Part shown: one piece after another, positions 49,409 through 57,393 of the stretch
Position numbering within the stretch: position 1 is the stretch's first letter
Layout: each line of letters begins with the position of its first letter
Source: Streptomyces albireticuli
GTDB lineage: Bacteria > Actinomycetota > Actinomycetes > Streptomycetales > Streptomycetaceae
NCBI RefSeq assembly: GCF_002192455.1
Contig: NZ_CP021744.1
Coordinates: 372,001 to 436,000 of the forward strand
Length of the DNA: 64,000 nucleotides
Reading direction: 5' to 3'
Position numbers and translations under genes: made by a program
The notes under the pieces: generated by a model
What the model saw: only the letters and a program-made list of their open reading frames with translations
The model's database searches: none
Told to the model about the DNA's origin: nothing

Positions 49409-50824
49409 ATGTCCGGCATCTCCCGCGCCGCGCTGCCGGCCGAGGGCCTTTCCTCAACCAAGGACCTCAAGGAGGCGCTCACCGGCGACCGCGCCGCCCG
49501 GTTCGTCTGGCTGTGCAACTTCGAGGTCGAACACCGCTGGGCACGCGCGTACACCGGCATCCCGGCCGTACGCGGCTCCGCCACGGCGGCCACCGTGCAG
49601 CGCATGGAGGAGCTGGGGGCCCTGCTGGCCGAGCCCGGCGACCATCTGCTGCTCGACCGCCCCCTGGACCCGCACTACCGGCGCTACGCCGAGCGGACGG
49701 GCCTGGGCGCGCCCGCCGAGCTGGTCACCCGGGCACCCGCCGCCGAGGGCGGCACGGCCGCCGCGGTGCTGGACTCGCCGGAGCTCCTCGACCGCCTGCG
49801 CGCCCTCGCGCGGGACGGCGCCTATCTGATGCCCATGGGTGCCTCGGACCGGGAACAGCGCATCAGCGAACTCACCGGGCTGCGCTCCGCGGTCCCCGAC
49901 GCCGCCACCTACGAGCGCGTCAACAGCAAGATCTACAGCCGGCGCGCCGCCGAGGAGCTGGGCCTGCGCACCATCCCAGGCTTCTGCTGCGAGACGGCGG
50001 GCCAGCTGCGGCAGGCACTGGAGGAGGGGCTGCGCGAGGGCGGGCCCGTCATCGTCAAGGACGCCTACGGGGTCTCCGGCAGGGGCCTGGTCGTCCTGGA
50101 CAGCCGGAAGAAGGCCGACCAGCTGCTGCGCATGGTCGAGCGCAGGGCCCGGAGGACCGGGGACGACGCGCTGCACGTCGTCGTCGAGGCCTTCCTGCCC
50201 AAGCGCTTCGACCTGAACTACCAGTTCACCGTCGACCGCCAGGGGCGGGTGCGGCTCGACTTCGTCAAGGAGGCGCTCACCGCCGGCGGTGTGCACCTCG
50301 GGCACGTCATGCCCGCGGACCTGACCGGCGCCCAGCGGGACGCGCTCGCCGAGGCCGCCGAACGGCTCGGCAAGCGGCTGTTCGCGGACGGGTTCTTCGG
50401 GATCGTCGGCGTGGACGCGCTGCTCGGGGCGGACGACCTCGTCTACCCGGTGCTGGAGATCAACGCCCGGCTCAACATGTCCAGTTACCAGGGGCGGGTC
50501 ACCGAACTCTTCGGCGGGTACGGCGGTGCCGCCCTGGCCAAGCACTACCCGCTGCGCCTCGCCGAACCCGTCGGCTTCCCGGCGCTGACCGAGGCGCTCG
50601 GCCCGCTGGCCGAGCCGCCCCGGGGCCGCGACGGGCTGGTCGTCACCTGCTTCGGCACGGTCAACGCCCAGGCGGCCGCGGCCGGCGAGGGCGAGGCCCC
50701 CGCTCCGTTCGACGGGCGCCTCTACGCCGTGCTGTTCGCCGCCGACCGGGCCGGCCTGGCCGCGCTGGACCGGCGCGTCACCACCGCGCTCAGCCGCTTC
50801 GACACGACGGAAAGGACGCCATGA
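49409..50824 (+). CDS. ATP-grasp ligase, BtrJ-like
   Basis: A 471-residue ATP-grasp protein behind GGGAGGGG. VIVKDAYGVSGRGLVVLDSR is the ATP-binding glycine-rich loop near 215, and YPVLEINARLNMSSYQGRVT carries the Mg-binding Glu and Asn near 350. In butirosin biosynthesis, BtrJ is an ATP-grasp enzyme that loads glutamate on a carrier protein and BtrK then decarboxylates it. Here the next gene, overlapping by ATGA, is a BtrK/VinO-like decarboxylase, and a carrier protein follows. By analogy the substrate is an acidic or basic amino acid and the acceptor is the second ACP. Confidence 0.88.
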   Translation: MSGISRAALPAEGLSSTKDLKEALTGDRAARFVWLCNFEVEHRWARAYTGIPAVRGSATAATVQRMEELGALLAEPGDHLLLDRPLDPHYRRYAERTGLGAPAELVTRAPAAEGGTAAAVLDSPELLDRLRALARDGAYLMPMGASDREQRISELTGLRSAVPDAATYERVNSKIYSRRAAEELGLRTIPGFCCETAGQLRQALEEGLREGGPVIVKDAYGVSGRGLVVLDSRKKADQLLRMVERRARRTGDDALHVVVEAFLPKRFDLNYQFTVDRQGRVRLDFVKEALTAGGVHLGHVMPADLTGAQRDALAEAAERLGKRLFADGFFGIVGVDALLGADDLVYPVLEINARLNMSSYQGRVTELFGGYGGAALAKHYPLRLAEPVGFPALTEALGPLAEPPRGRDGLVVTCFGTVNAQAAAAGEGEAPAPFDGRLYAVLFAADRAGLAALDRRVTTALSRFDTTERTP

Positions 50825-52098
50825 GCAGCGCGTTCCACGTCCAGGGGATACCGGTCACCGAGCTCGCCGAGCGGTTCGGCACCCCGCTGTTCGTCTACGA
50901 CGCCGACGTCCTGCGCGACGTCTACTCCCATCTGAGACAGCGGCTGCACCCGGCCGTCGACGTCTTCTACTCCCTCAAGGCCAACCCCAACATCGGCGTC
51001 TGCGGGTACCTCGCCTCGCTCGGCGCGGGTGCCGAGATCTCCTCGATGGTGGAGCTCATGACGGTCCGGCGGGCCGGCGTCGCACCGGAGGACATCATCT
51101 TCCTCGGCCCCGGCAAGACCCGGGCCGAACTGGAGGCCTGCGTCACCGCCGGCCTGTACGCGATCGTGTGCGAGTCCCTCGACGAGGTCGGGCAGCTGGA
51201 GCGGATGGCCGCCGAGCGGGGGATCGACGACCTGCCCGTCCTCCTGCGCGTCAACCCCGACTTCCACACCAAGGGCTCCGGGCTCGCCATGAGCGGCAAG
51301 CCGCGGCAGTTCGGCATCGACGCGGACCTCCTGCGCCGCTCGGGTGACGTGATCGCCCGGCTGCGCCGGGTGCGGGTGCGCGGCTTCCACGCCTACATGG
51401 GCACGCGGTTCCTGAACGCCGACGACATCGTGCACAACACCCGGGAGATCCTCGCCCTGTCGTCCGAGCTGGCGAAGACCCTCGGCATCGGCCTGGACAC
51501 GGTGGACTTCGGCGGCGGCTTCGGGGTCGCCTACTTCGACAACGAGAAGGACCTCGACACCGGGTCCGCGATCGCGGGGATCAACGACGTCGTGGCTCCC
51601 TTCCTGGCGGAGCACCCGGGCTGCCGGCTCATCAACGAGCTCGGCCGCTACCTCGCCGCCACCTGCGGCACCTATGTGGTACGGACGCTGTACGTCAAGG
51701 AGTCCATGGGCGAGCGGTTCGTGGTCGCCGACGGCGGCACCAACCACCATATGGCCGCGGTGGGCATCGGCAGCTTCGTCAAGCGCAACTTCCCCATCCG
51801 GTCGCTGAGCCGCTACGACGAGGAGGCCGCGCACACCTACACGGTCACCGGACCGCTGTGCACGCCCAACGACGTCATCGGCAAGAAGGTGCGGCTGCCC
51901 CGGGTGGAGCCCGGCGACCTGATCGGCGTGGAGCGCTCCGGCGCCTACGGGCCCACCGCGTCCCCCGGGCTGTTCCTCAGCCACGGCTTCCCGGCGGAGG
52001 TGCTCGTCCACGAGGGCACCGCCCACCTCGTCCGTGACCGGGACCGCGCGGAGGACCTGCTCGCCAAGCAGCACGGCGTCCCTTTCGACCGGCGCTGA
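50821..52098 (+). CDS. Type III PLP-dependent decarboxylase, BtrK/VinO-like
   Basis: A 425-residue alanine-racemase-fold decarboxylase. The PLP lysine is Lys53 in FYSLKANPNIG. HTKGSGLAMSGKPRQFGIDA, VDFGGGFGVAYFDNE (the glycine loop) and DGGTNHHMAAVG follow. The last block is typical of carrier-bound amino acid decarboxylases rather than LysA. ATG 50821 overlaps the ATP-grasp stop. By analogy with BtrK it would turn a carrier-linked amino acid into an amine, such as glutamyl to 4-aminobutyryl. The free amino acid is an alternative substrate. Confidence 0.92.
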   Translation: MSSAFHVQGIPVTELAERFGTPLFVYDADVLRDVYSHLRQRLHPAVDVFYSLKANPNIGVCGYLASLGAGAEISSMVELMTVRRAGVAPEDIIFLGPGKTRAELEACVTAGLYAIVCESLDEVGQLERMAAERGIDDLPVLLRVNPDFHTKGSGLAMSGKPRQFGIDADLLRRSGDVIARLRRVRVRGFHAYMGTRFLNADDIVHNTREILALSSELAKTLGIGLDTVDFGGGFGVAYFDNEKDLDTGSAIAGINDVVAPFLAEHPGCRLINELGRYLAATCGTYVVRTLYVKESMGERFVVADGGTNHHMAAVGIGSFVKRNFPIRSLSRYDEEAAHTYTVTGPLCTPNDVIGKKVRLPRVEPGDLIGVERSGAYGPTASPGLFLSHGFPAEVLVHEGTAHLVRDRDRAEDLLAKQHGVPFDRR

Positions 52099-52151
52099 CG
52101 GCCACCGGGCCCGCGCCGTACCGACCCGACGACATTTGAGGAGAGAAGGAC

Positions 52152-52412
52152 ATGGACCGTCACCACGTGGTCGCCGCCGTCGAGGCGGCACTCGCCGAGG
52201 TGCTGGAGCGCCCCGTCACCGGGCTCACCGAGGACGTACGCCTCTTCGAGGACCTGCACCTGGACTCCACCTCGGTCCTGGAGATGCTGATGGCTCTGGA
52301 GGACGCCATCGACATCTCCGTCGACCCGGAGAGCCTCGACATGGACGACTTCAAGTCGGTCGGCACGCTCACCGACTACGTGCTCTCGCAGCAGGCCCCG
52401 AGCGGGGTGTGA
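52152..52412 (+). CDS. Acyl carrier protein (second)
   Basis: An 86-residue acidic carrier protein with GAGGAGAAGG upstream. The attachment Ser39 is in LHLDSTSVLEML, and the rest has PCP-like helices (IDISVDPESLDMDDFKSVGT). It follows the ATP-grasp/decarboxylase pair and is probably their carrier, as BtrI is in butirosin. Its motif differs from that of the first ACP (DSLSF versus DSTSV), which supports separate partners. Confidence 0.93.
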   Translation: MDRHHVVAAVEAALAEVLERPVTGLTEDVRLFEDLHLDSTSVLEMLMALEDAIDISVDPESLDMDDFKSVGTLTDYVLSQQAPSGV

Positions 52413-52423
52413 GGCGCACCCCC

Positions 52424-53260
52424 ATGCCGACCCTCCTCGCCGCGTCCGGGGTGGTCTCACCACCCCGCAGGCCCTTCGACGACTCCCCCGGGACCCTGTC
52501 CTACTACCGCGACCTGGTCGGGCCCTTCGGCCTCGACGTGGACGAGGAGCTGCTGCGGTCCGCTCCCCACGTCCGCCACCAGGACCTCCTGGACCTCCTC
52601 GCGGGCGCCGACGGCATCCGCGACTTCGCGCCCGACCTGGTGGTCGTGGCCCACGCCCTGCCCGACGTCACCCCCTTCACCGCGGTTGCCCCCTACCTGG
52701 ACCACCTGCTCGGCGGCGGGTCCACCAACTTCGGCGTCCACCAGCAGGGGCTGGCCGCGCCGTTCACGGCCCTGCGCGCCGTCGCGGCCTTCCAGAAGGG
52801 CCGCCGCAGCGAACGGGCGGTGCTCGCCGTACTCGAACAGACCACTCTGCCCACCCGCTTCCCCCTGGTGCACGACCACGGGCTCGTCGACTCCGGCGTC
52901 CTCCTCGCCCTCGGGACGGACGAGGGGCCGCGCGTCACCGCGGTGGAGACCGTCGCGGCCGCGCACGGGCCCGCCGGGCGGCTGCGCGAGCTGACCGCCG
53001 CGGACCCGGCGGGCACCCTGCTGGTCACCGGGCCCTGGGTGGACCGCGCCGCCCTGGACGCGGGGACCACGGCGGTGTTCCACGCCGATCCCGGCACCTA
53101 CTGCACCGGCGTATGGCTGGCCCTGGCACGGCACTGGCGCACCTGGCGCGCCGCGTACTCCACCGTGGTGCTGTGCGACACCGATCCCCGGTCCGGGGAC
53201 ACCCATGTCGCCGTACTGCGCTCGGACGCCGGGCCGGCCGCCGGAGAGGAGGGGCGATGA
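52424..53260 (+). CDS. Ketosynthase/thiolase-fold-like protein without an evident catalytic Cys
   Basis: A 278-residue protein starting MPTLLAASGVVSPPRRPFDD. The block STNFGVHQQGLAAPFTALRA and the following AFQKGRRSERAVLAVLEQT resemble the nucleophile region of KAS III-like folds, but Leu or Gly stands where the Cys should be. VHDHGLVDSGVLLAL is like the second half-fold. It is short for a full enzyme. It may be a chain-length-factor-like partner of the ketosynthase at 48453, or a distant acyltransferase; this is inference. It starts 11 bp after the ACP and overlaps the next gene by ATGA. Confidence 0.8.
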   Translation: MPTLLAASGVVSPPRRPFDDSPGTLSYYRDLVGPFGLDVDEELLRSAPHVRHQDLLDLLAGADGIRDFAPDLVVVAHALPDVTPFTAVAPYLDHLLGGGSTNFGVHQQGLAAPFTALRAVAAFQKGRRSERAVLAVLEQTTLPTRFPLVHDHGLVDSGVLLALGTDEGPRVTAVETVAAAHGPAGRLRELTAADPAGTLLVTGPWVDRAALDAGTTAVFHADPGTYCTGVWLALARHWRTWRAAYSTVVLCDTDPRSGDTHVAVLRSDAGPAAGEEGR

Positions 53261-53874
53261 CAGCCCTGGACACCGGCTCGCCCGCCACCGCGGCGGACCG
53301 GCTCGCCGCCTTCGCCGGCGCTCTGGACGACTGCCACGAACGGGCCGTACCCGGCGGTGTGGTGGTCTCCCCCGCCGGCTGGGCCGTCGCCTCCGTCCGC
53401 CGGCTCGGCGACGGCGCCCCGGTCCCGGACGGCTCCGGCGTGCTCGCCGCGCGGCACGGCCCGCGGGCGAGCGACGCGGCGGCGCTCGGCACGTTCCGCG
53501 AGGCGCTGCTGGAACTGCACCGGCGGACGCTGCGGGGCGTGCTCGACGCCGCCGTCGCCCGCCTCGACCGGCGGGAGTCCGAGGGGGTCCCGCTGCTCGG
53601 CAGGCAGCTCGTCCGGGGCTCCGTCGCCGATGTGGCACTGGCGCTGTCCCAGGCGCGGGACGTCCTGCGGCTGCCCCGGCCCACCGCCGGCCGCCACCAC
53701 CGCGTCCACCGGGAGCTGGTGGACGCCGGGCGCACCGCCCTCAAGCTGTACGGCGCCTTCGGCTTCACGGCCGAGGGGCCCGGCGGCCTGCTCCACCTGA
53801 CCGAACTGCTCGGCGACACCTATCTGTACCCGGAAGGCCCGGAGGACCCGGAGGCGGAGGCCGGCCATGAGTGA
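53257..53874 (+). CDS. Small acyl-CoA dehydrogenase C-terminal-domain-like protein
   Basis: A 205-residue protein whose C-terminal half is helical, like the flavin-contacting end of acyl-CoA dehydrogenases: GRQLVRGSVADVALALSQAR, HHRVHRELVDAGRTALKLYG and GLLHLTELLGDTYLYPEGP. The N-terminal 95 residues lack the dehydrogenase fold. It overlaps the preceding and following genes by a few bases. A partner subunit for the full-length dehydrogenase next door is plausible (hetero-oligomer). It could also be an inactive paralogue. Confidence 0.78.
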   Translation: MTALDTGSPATAADRLAAFAGALDDCHERAVPGGVVVSPAGWAVASVRRLGDGAPVPDGSGVLAARHGPRASDAAALGTFREALLELHRRTLRGVLDAAVARLDRRESEGVPLLGRQLVRGSVADVALALSQARDVLRLPRPTAGRHHRVHRELVDAGRTALKLYGAFGFTAEGPGGLLHLTELLGDTYLYPEGPEDPEAEAGHE

Positions 53875-55027
53875 GCTACTGCCCGAGCGCGCGGTCCTGC
53901 TGCGCGACCACGTCCGGGAGGCGGCCGCCGGGCTGCGCGACGCCGGCATGGAGATCGACCGGGACCCCACGGCCGTCGACCGCTGGCTGCACCTGCCCGC
54001 CGTCGCCCTGATGCGCGGCTGCACCGTTCCGGTGGAGTACGTGTCGTCGCCGCTGCGCATCGGCCCGTACACGTACGACATGAGTTCGTGTCTGGAGCAC
54101 ACCCTCACCATCGAGGAGCTCAGTTACGGGGACGCGGGGTTCATGCTGGCCTGCCCGGGGCCGCTGATGTCCGGTGTGGCGGTCGGCGCGCTCGGCGACG
54201 ACAAGCAGCGGCACGCCTACTACCAGCGGCTGGCGGGCCCCGAGCCCACGTGGACGTTCTTCGGCCTGACCGAGCCCGGCAAGGGCTCGGCGGCCGCCGA
54301 ACTGGAGACCGCGCTCACCCCCGACGGGGACGGCTTCCGGCTCGACGGGGCCAAGCGGTACGTGGGCAACGCCGCGTTCGCGCAGCTGGGCGTCGTCTTC
54401 TGCCGCCGGGCGCCGGGCCCGCTGGGCATCGAGGCCGTCCTCGTCGACACGGAGACCCCCGGCTTCCGTGCCGAGCCGATCCCGACCGTCGGCATGCGTG
54501 GCGCGCGCATCTCCGCGATCACGCTCGACAACGTGCGGGTGGAGCGGGAGCAGATCCTGGGGTACGACACGCTCAAGCCCAGCCGCCGGGGGCTCGTCGG
54601 CGCCATCCGCACCCTCCAGCGCTTCCGGCCGGTGCTCGCCGGCACGGCCCTGGGCCTGACCCGCGCGGTCCTGGACCACGTCCGCGCCGAACGGCCCGCC
54701 CTCGCCGGGGCCGCCCGGCAGTGCCTGGACGACCTCCAGGACCGGCTCGACGCCGCCCGGTGGCACAACTACGCGATCGCGTCGGCGATCGACGCGGGCG
54801 AGGTACGGGCCGACCGGATCGCCGCGGTCAAGACGCGCGCCGCGGAACTGGCCGAGCGCGCCACGCTCGCCGCGGCCGGCCTCCTCGGGCCCGGTGCCCT
54901 GCTGCGGGACCCATGGCTGCACAAGGTGTACCGCGACGCGCGCGCCTTCGAGTTCATGGAGGGGACCGGCCACATCCAGCGCCTCGCGGTCTTCCAGGGC
55001 GTCGCCAAGGGAACCTTCCTCCCGTGA
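53867..55027 (+). CDS. Acyl-CoA dehydrogenase family protein, probably acting on a carrier-bound substrate
   Basis: A 386-residue FAD protein starting MSELLPERAVLLRDHVREAA. FFGLTEPGKGSAAAELETAL and GFRLDGAKRYVGNAAFAQLG form the FAD and substrate loops; GALLRDPWLHKVYRDARAFE then FMEGTGHIQRLAVFQG close the C-terminus, with a Glu in the base position. Related enzymes oxidise prolyl- or aminoacyl-carrier thioesters in antibiotic pathways. It overlaps the previous gene by 8 bp. Here it may desaturate the aminoacyl or 4-aminobutyryl unit. A hairpin follows. Confidence 0.92.
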   Translation: MSELLPERAVLLRDHVREAAAGLRDAGMEIDRDPTAVDRWLHLPAVALMRGCTVPVEYVSSPLRIGPYTYDMSSCLEHTLTIEELSYGDAGFMLACPGPLMSGVAVGALGDDKQRHAYYQRLAGPEPTWTFFGLTEPGKGSAAAELETALTPDGDGFRLDGAKRYVGNAAFAQLGVVFCRRAPGPLGIEAVLVDTETPGFRAEPIPTVGMRGARISAITLDNVRVEREQILGYDTLKPSRRGLVGAIRTLQRFRPVLAGTALGLTRAVLDHVRAERPALAGAARQCLDDLQDRLDAARWHNYAIASAIDAGEVRADRIAAVKTRAAELAERATLAAAGLLGPGALLRDPWLHKVYRDARAFEFMEGTGHIQRLAVFQGVAKGTFLP

Positions 55028-55029
55028 CC

Positions 55030-55054
55030 CGGGGCTCCGCGTGCCGGAGCCCCG
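55030..55054 (+). terminator. Hairpin between the dehydrogenase and second phosphopantetheinyl transferase genes
   Basis: CGGGGCTCCG (55030-55039) and CGGAGCCCCG (55045-55054) form a perfect 10-bp stem with a 5-base loop, directly after the dehydrogenase stop. It could reduce read-through to the last gene. Confidence 0.55.
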
Positions 55055-55087
55055 CGCCACGGAACGGACACAGGACGGGAGCCGGCC

Positions 55088-55516
55088 GTGTGGATCGGTA
55101 TCGACGTACTCACCGAGGACGAGCTGGGCGGTCTGCTGGGCCGGCCCTGGTTCCGCTCCTTCGTCTACGACGCCGGCGAGCTGGCCCTCGCCGGCGGTCT
55201 GGGTGAGGGGCGCGCCCGGGAGTTCCTCACCGGGCGCTTCGCCGCGAAGGAGGCCACCTTGAAGGTCCTGGGCACGGGTGTCGGCGCGGGGGTGACGTTT
55301 CGTCAGGTGGCCGTGCTGCGCGCGGAGAGCGGCGCCCCCGAGGTGAGGCTGTCGGGGGCCGCCGCGCGACGCGCGCGGGAGCGCGGCATCGGCTCCGTCG
55401 AGGTGTCCATCACGCACAAGAAGGGCCTGGTGATGGCGGCGGCGCTGGGTGTGCCGGAGGGGTGCCGGCAGCACGGCCGGCCCCTGGACCTCGCGGCGCC
55501 GTCCGGCGCCGGGTGA
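55088..55516 (+). CDS. 4'-phosphopantetheinyl transferase, AcpS type (second)
   Basis: A 142-residue AcpS-like enzyme from GTG 55088. WIGIDVLTEDEL holds the Mg ligand Asp, FLTGRFAAKEATLKVLGTGV is the K-E-A motif and GSVEVSITHKKGLVMAAALG the end strand. It differs clearly from the first copy at 46877, so the cluster encodes two carrier-activating enzymes. It is the last gene of the plus-strand operon, and its stop is 12 bp from the end of the convergent regulator. Confidence 0.92.
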   Translation: MWIGIDVLTEDELGGLLGRPWFRSFVYDAGELALAGGLGEGRAREFLTGRFAAKEATLKVLGTGVGAGVTFRQVAVLRAESGAPEVRLSGAAARRARERGIGSVEVSITHKKGLVMAAALGVPEGCRQHGRPLDLAAPSGAG

Positions 55517-55528
55517 GCGCCCGGCGGG

Positions 55529-56611
55529 TCAGCGGAGGCCGGCCGTGCCGCTGACCAGTCCGGCGTTGGCGGCGGCCACCCCGGCCTGGAAGCGGCTCTC
55601 GGCGTCCAGCTCCTCCATGATGGCGGAGATGTAGCGCCTGAGCGTCCGGGAGGAGGTGCCGACCCGGCGGGCGATCACTTCGTCCTTGAGACCGGAGGCG
55701 AGCATCTTGAGGATCGAGCCCTTGACGTTGTCGAGGGCCGATTCGGGGGTGGTGGCGCCGTCGAAGGAGCAGGCGGACTGCCAGATGTTCTCGTACGTGC
55801 CGCGCAGCAGCTCCACGATCACCGGTTCGTACATGGCGGTGACCACGGAGCTCGCGCCGTCGCCGGAGGCCGCCGGCAGGAACGCCGCTTCGCGGTCGAC
55901 GATGACGAGGAAGCGGGACACCTCGTCGGAGGTGCGCACCTCGGCCCCCGTCTCCCGGTTCTTCTGGAGGTTGGCACGGAAGCTGGGGTGGGACCGGGCG
56001 GTGTGGGGGTAGAGGGCGCGGACCCGCACCCCGCGCTGCACCGCTTCGAGCGTCAGGGACCGGGTGTCGTCCAGCAGGCCCGTCCGGCAGCCGTTCACCG
56101 GCCACATCGTCAGGATCTCGCCGTAGCCGCGACGGATGGAGTCGGCGAGCCTGAGCCAGAGCTCGCGGGGGTTCTCCAGGGTCACCACCAGCTCGCCGCG
56201 CTGCTGGGCGCGCAGGTGCCGCTTGTAGGCGTTCGCGAAGCGGCCGAGCTGCCGGTGGACCAGGGCGAGCTCGCGTCTCTTCTCGTAGATCGCCGCTTCC
56301 AGCGGCAGGACGAGCTCGACCCGGGCGGAGTCCGGGTCCACGGCCGTGAACGTCTCCTGCTCCGCGCAGTACCGCACGAGCCGGAGCTTCCGCAGGTTCC
56401 GCATGATCCACGCGACCGCCGTGCCGGGCATCCCGATGTCCGCGGCGATTTCCGGGACGGTCACCGAGTGGTGCGCGAGAACGTATTCGTAGACACGGAG
56501 AGCGATGTCTTCGTCGTTTTCCTGACCGTACGGCAACGGGAGGGCGGGAAAATCCCCCGTACCCTCGGTCGGCCGACCGGGTGCCCCCGTCTGCCCGGGT
56601 TCTTCCTCCAC
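55529..56611 (-). CDS. LuxR/TrmB-like helix-turn-helix regulator of the cluster
   Basis: A 360-residue regulator from GTG 56611, with AGGAG 7 bases upstream. An N-terminal winged helix (LAHHSVTVPEIAADIGMPGT, RNLRKLRLVRYC) is of the TrmB/DUF type. A PLD-like middle domain follows (TLENPRELWLRLADSIRRGY, DTRSLTLEAVQRGVRVRALY). A C-terminal LuxR helix-turn-helix closes it (ASGLKDEVIARRVGTSSRTL). This two-HTH layout is typical of regulators inside antibiotic clusters. It is convergent with the operon and follows the thioesterase by 23 bp. Confidence 0.9.
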   Translation of the reverse strand: MEEEPGQTGAPGRPTEGTGDFPALPLPYGQENDEDIALRVYEYVLAHHSVTVPEIAADIGMPGTAVAWIMRNLRKLRLVRYCAEQETFTAVDPDSARVELVLPLEAAIYEKRRELALVHRQLGRFANAYKRHLRAQQRGELVVTLENPRELWLRLADSIRRGYGEILTMWPVNGCRTGLLDDTRSLTLEAVQRGVRVRALYPHTARSHPSFRANLQKNRETGAEVRTSDEVSRFLVIVDREAAFLPAASGDGASSVVTAMYEPVIVELLRGTYENIWQSACSFDGATTPESALDNVKGSILKMLASGLKDEVIARRVGTSSRTLRRYISAIMEELDAESRFQAGVAAANAGLVSGTAGLR

Positions 56612-56634
56612 TGCGTCCGCTCCTGTTCCGGCGA

Positions 56635-57393
56635 TCAGTAGATGTCTTCCCTGAGTGTTTCGGTGATCTTCCCGGCGACGTGTTCGACGTGCTCGTTCAG
56701 GAAGAAATGGCCACCGGGGAAATCCTCGACGCGGAAATCCGCCGACGTGTGCCGCCGCCAGCCCTGCTCGCCACCGCCCGCGACATAGGGGTCGGCGTCG
56801 GCGAGCAGGAAGGACACGGGGCACGCGACCTTCGCCTCCGGGCCGGTGAGATAGCCGGAGTTCGCGCGGTAGTCGTTCTTCACCACGTCCAGGACGGGCT
56901 TCAGGAATTTGGGCCTGGTGAACAGTTTGGCGGGGATTCCGCCGAGCTCCTTGAGTTCGGCGACGATCTCCTCGTCGCTGCCCGGCGTGTACGCCCCGAG
57001 GCCGTCGGAGGGGGACCGCCTGCCGGAGACGACGAGGCGCAGCGGCTTCGTCCCCGCCGCCTCCAGCCGCCGGGTGACCTCGAACGCCACCACCGAGCCG
57101 AAGCTGTGACCGAAGACGGCCACCGGCGGGCCGAGCCACGGGGCGAGTTCCCCGGCGATCCGGTCGGCGAGCTCGCCGACGTCCGCGATCAGTGGTTCCT
57201 CGCGGTTTCCCGGGCGCCCGGGATACTGCACGGAGAGCGCCTCGACGGATTCCGGCAAGGCGGCCGACAGTGCGCTGTAGGCCGTGGCCGAGGCGCCCGC
57301 GTAGGGAAGGCAGACCAGCCGGACCACGGGATCCGTACGAGGGGTGAGGTTCTGAATCCAGGAGCTCTTTTTCGCCGTCTCTCGGGTGTTCAT
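56635..57393 (-). CDS. Type II thioesterase
   Basis: A 252-residue alpha/beta hydrolase (thioesterase II of NRPS/PKS systems). The nucleophile is Ser97 in VFGHSFGSVVAFEV, the Asp is in FLLADADPYVAGG and the His in FPGGHFFLNEHV near residue 230. RLVCLPYAGASATAYSAL and VQYPGRPGNREEP are family hallmarks. Such enzymes remove stalled or wrong acyl groups from carrier proteins, fitting the two ACPs nearby. ATG 57393 follows GGAAGG. Likely co-transcribed with the regulator from the promoter at 57485-57513. Confidence 0.93.
   Translation of the reverse strand: MNTRETAKKSSWIQNLTPRTDPVVRLVCLPYAGASATAYSALSAALPESVEALSVQYPGRPGNREEPLIADVGELADRIAGELAPWLGPPVAVFGHSFGSVVAFEVTRRLEAAGTKPLRLVVSGRRSPSDGLGAYTPGSDEEIVAELKELGGIPAKLFTRPKFLKPVLDVVKNDYRANSGYLTGPEAKVACPVSFLLADADPYVAGGGEQGWRRHTSADFRVEDFPGGHFFLNEHVEHVAGKITETLREDIY

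Noticed and set aside
49513..50820. Upstream extension of the decarboxylase frame
   Set aside because: The segment overlaps the ATP-grasp gene; the true start is ATG 50821, overlapping the ATP-grasp stop.
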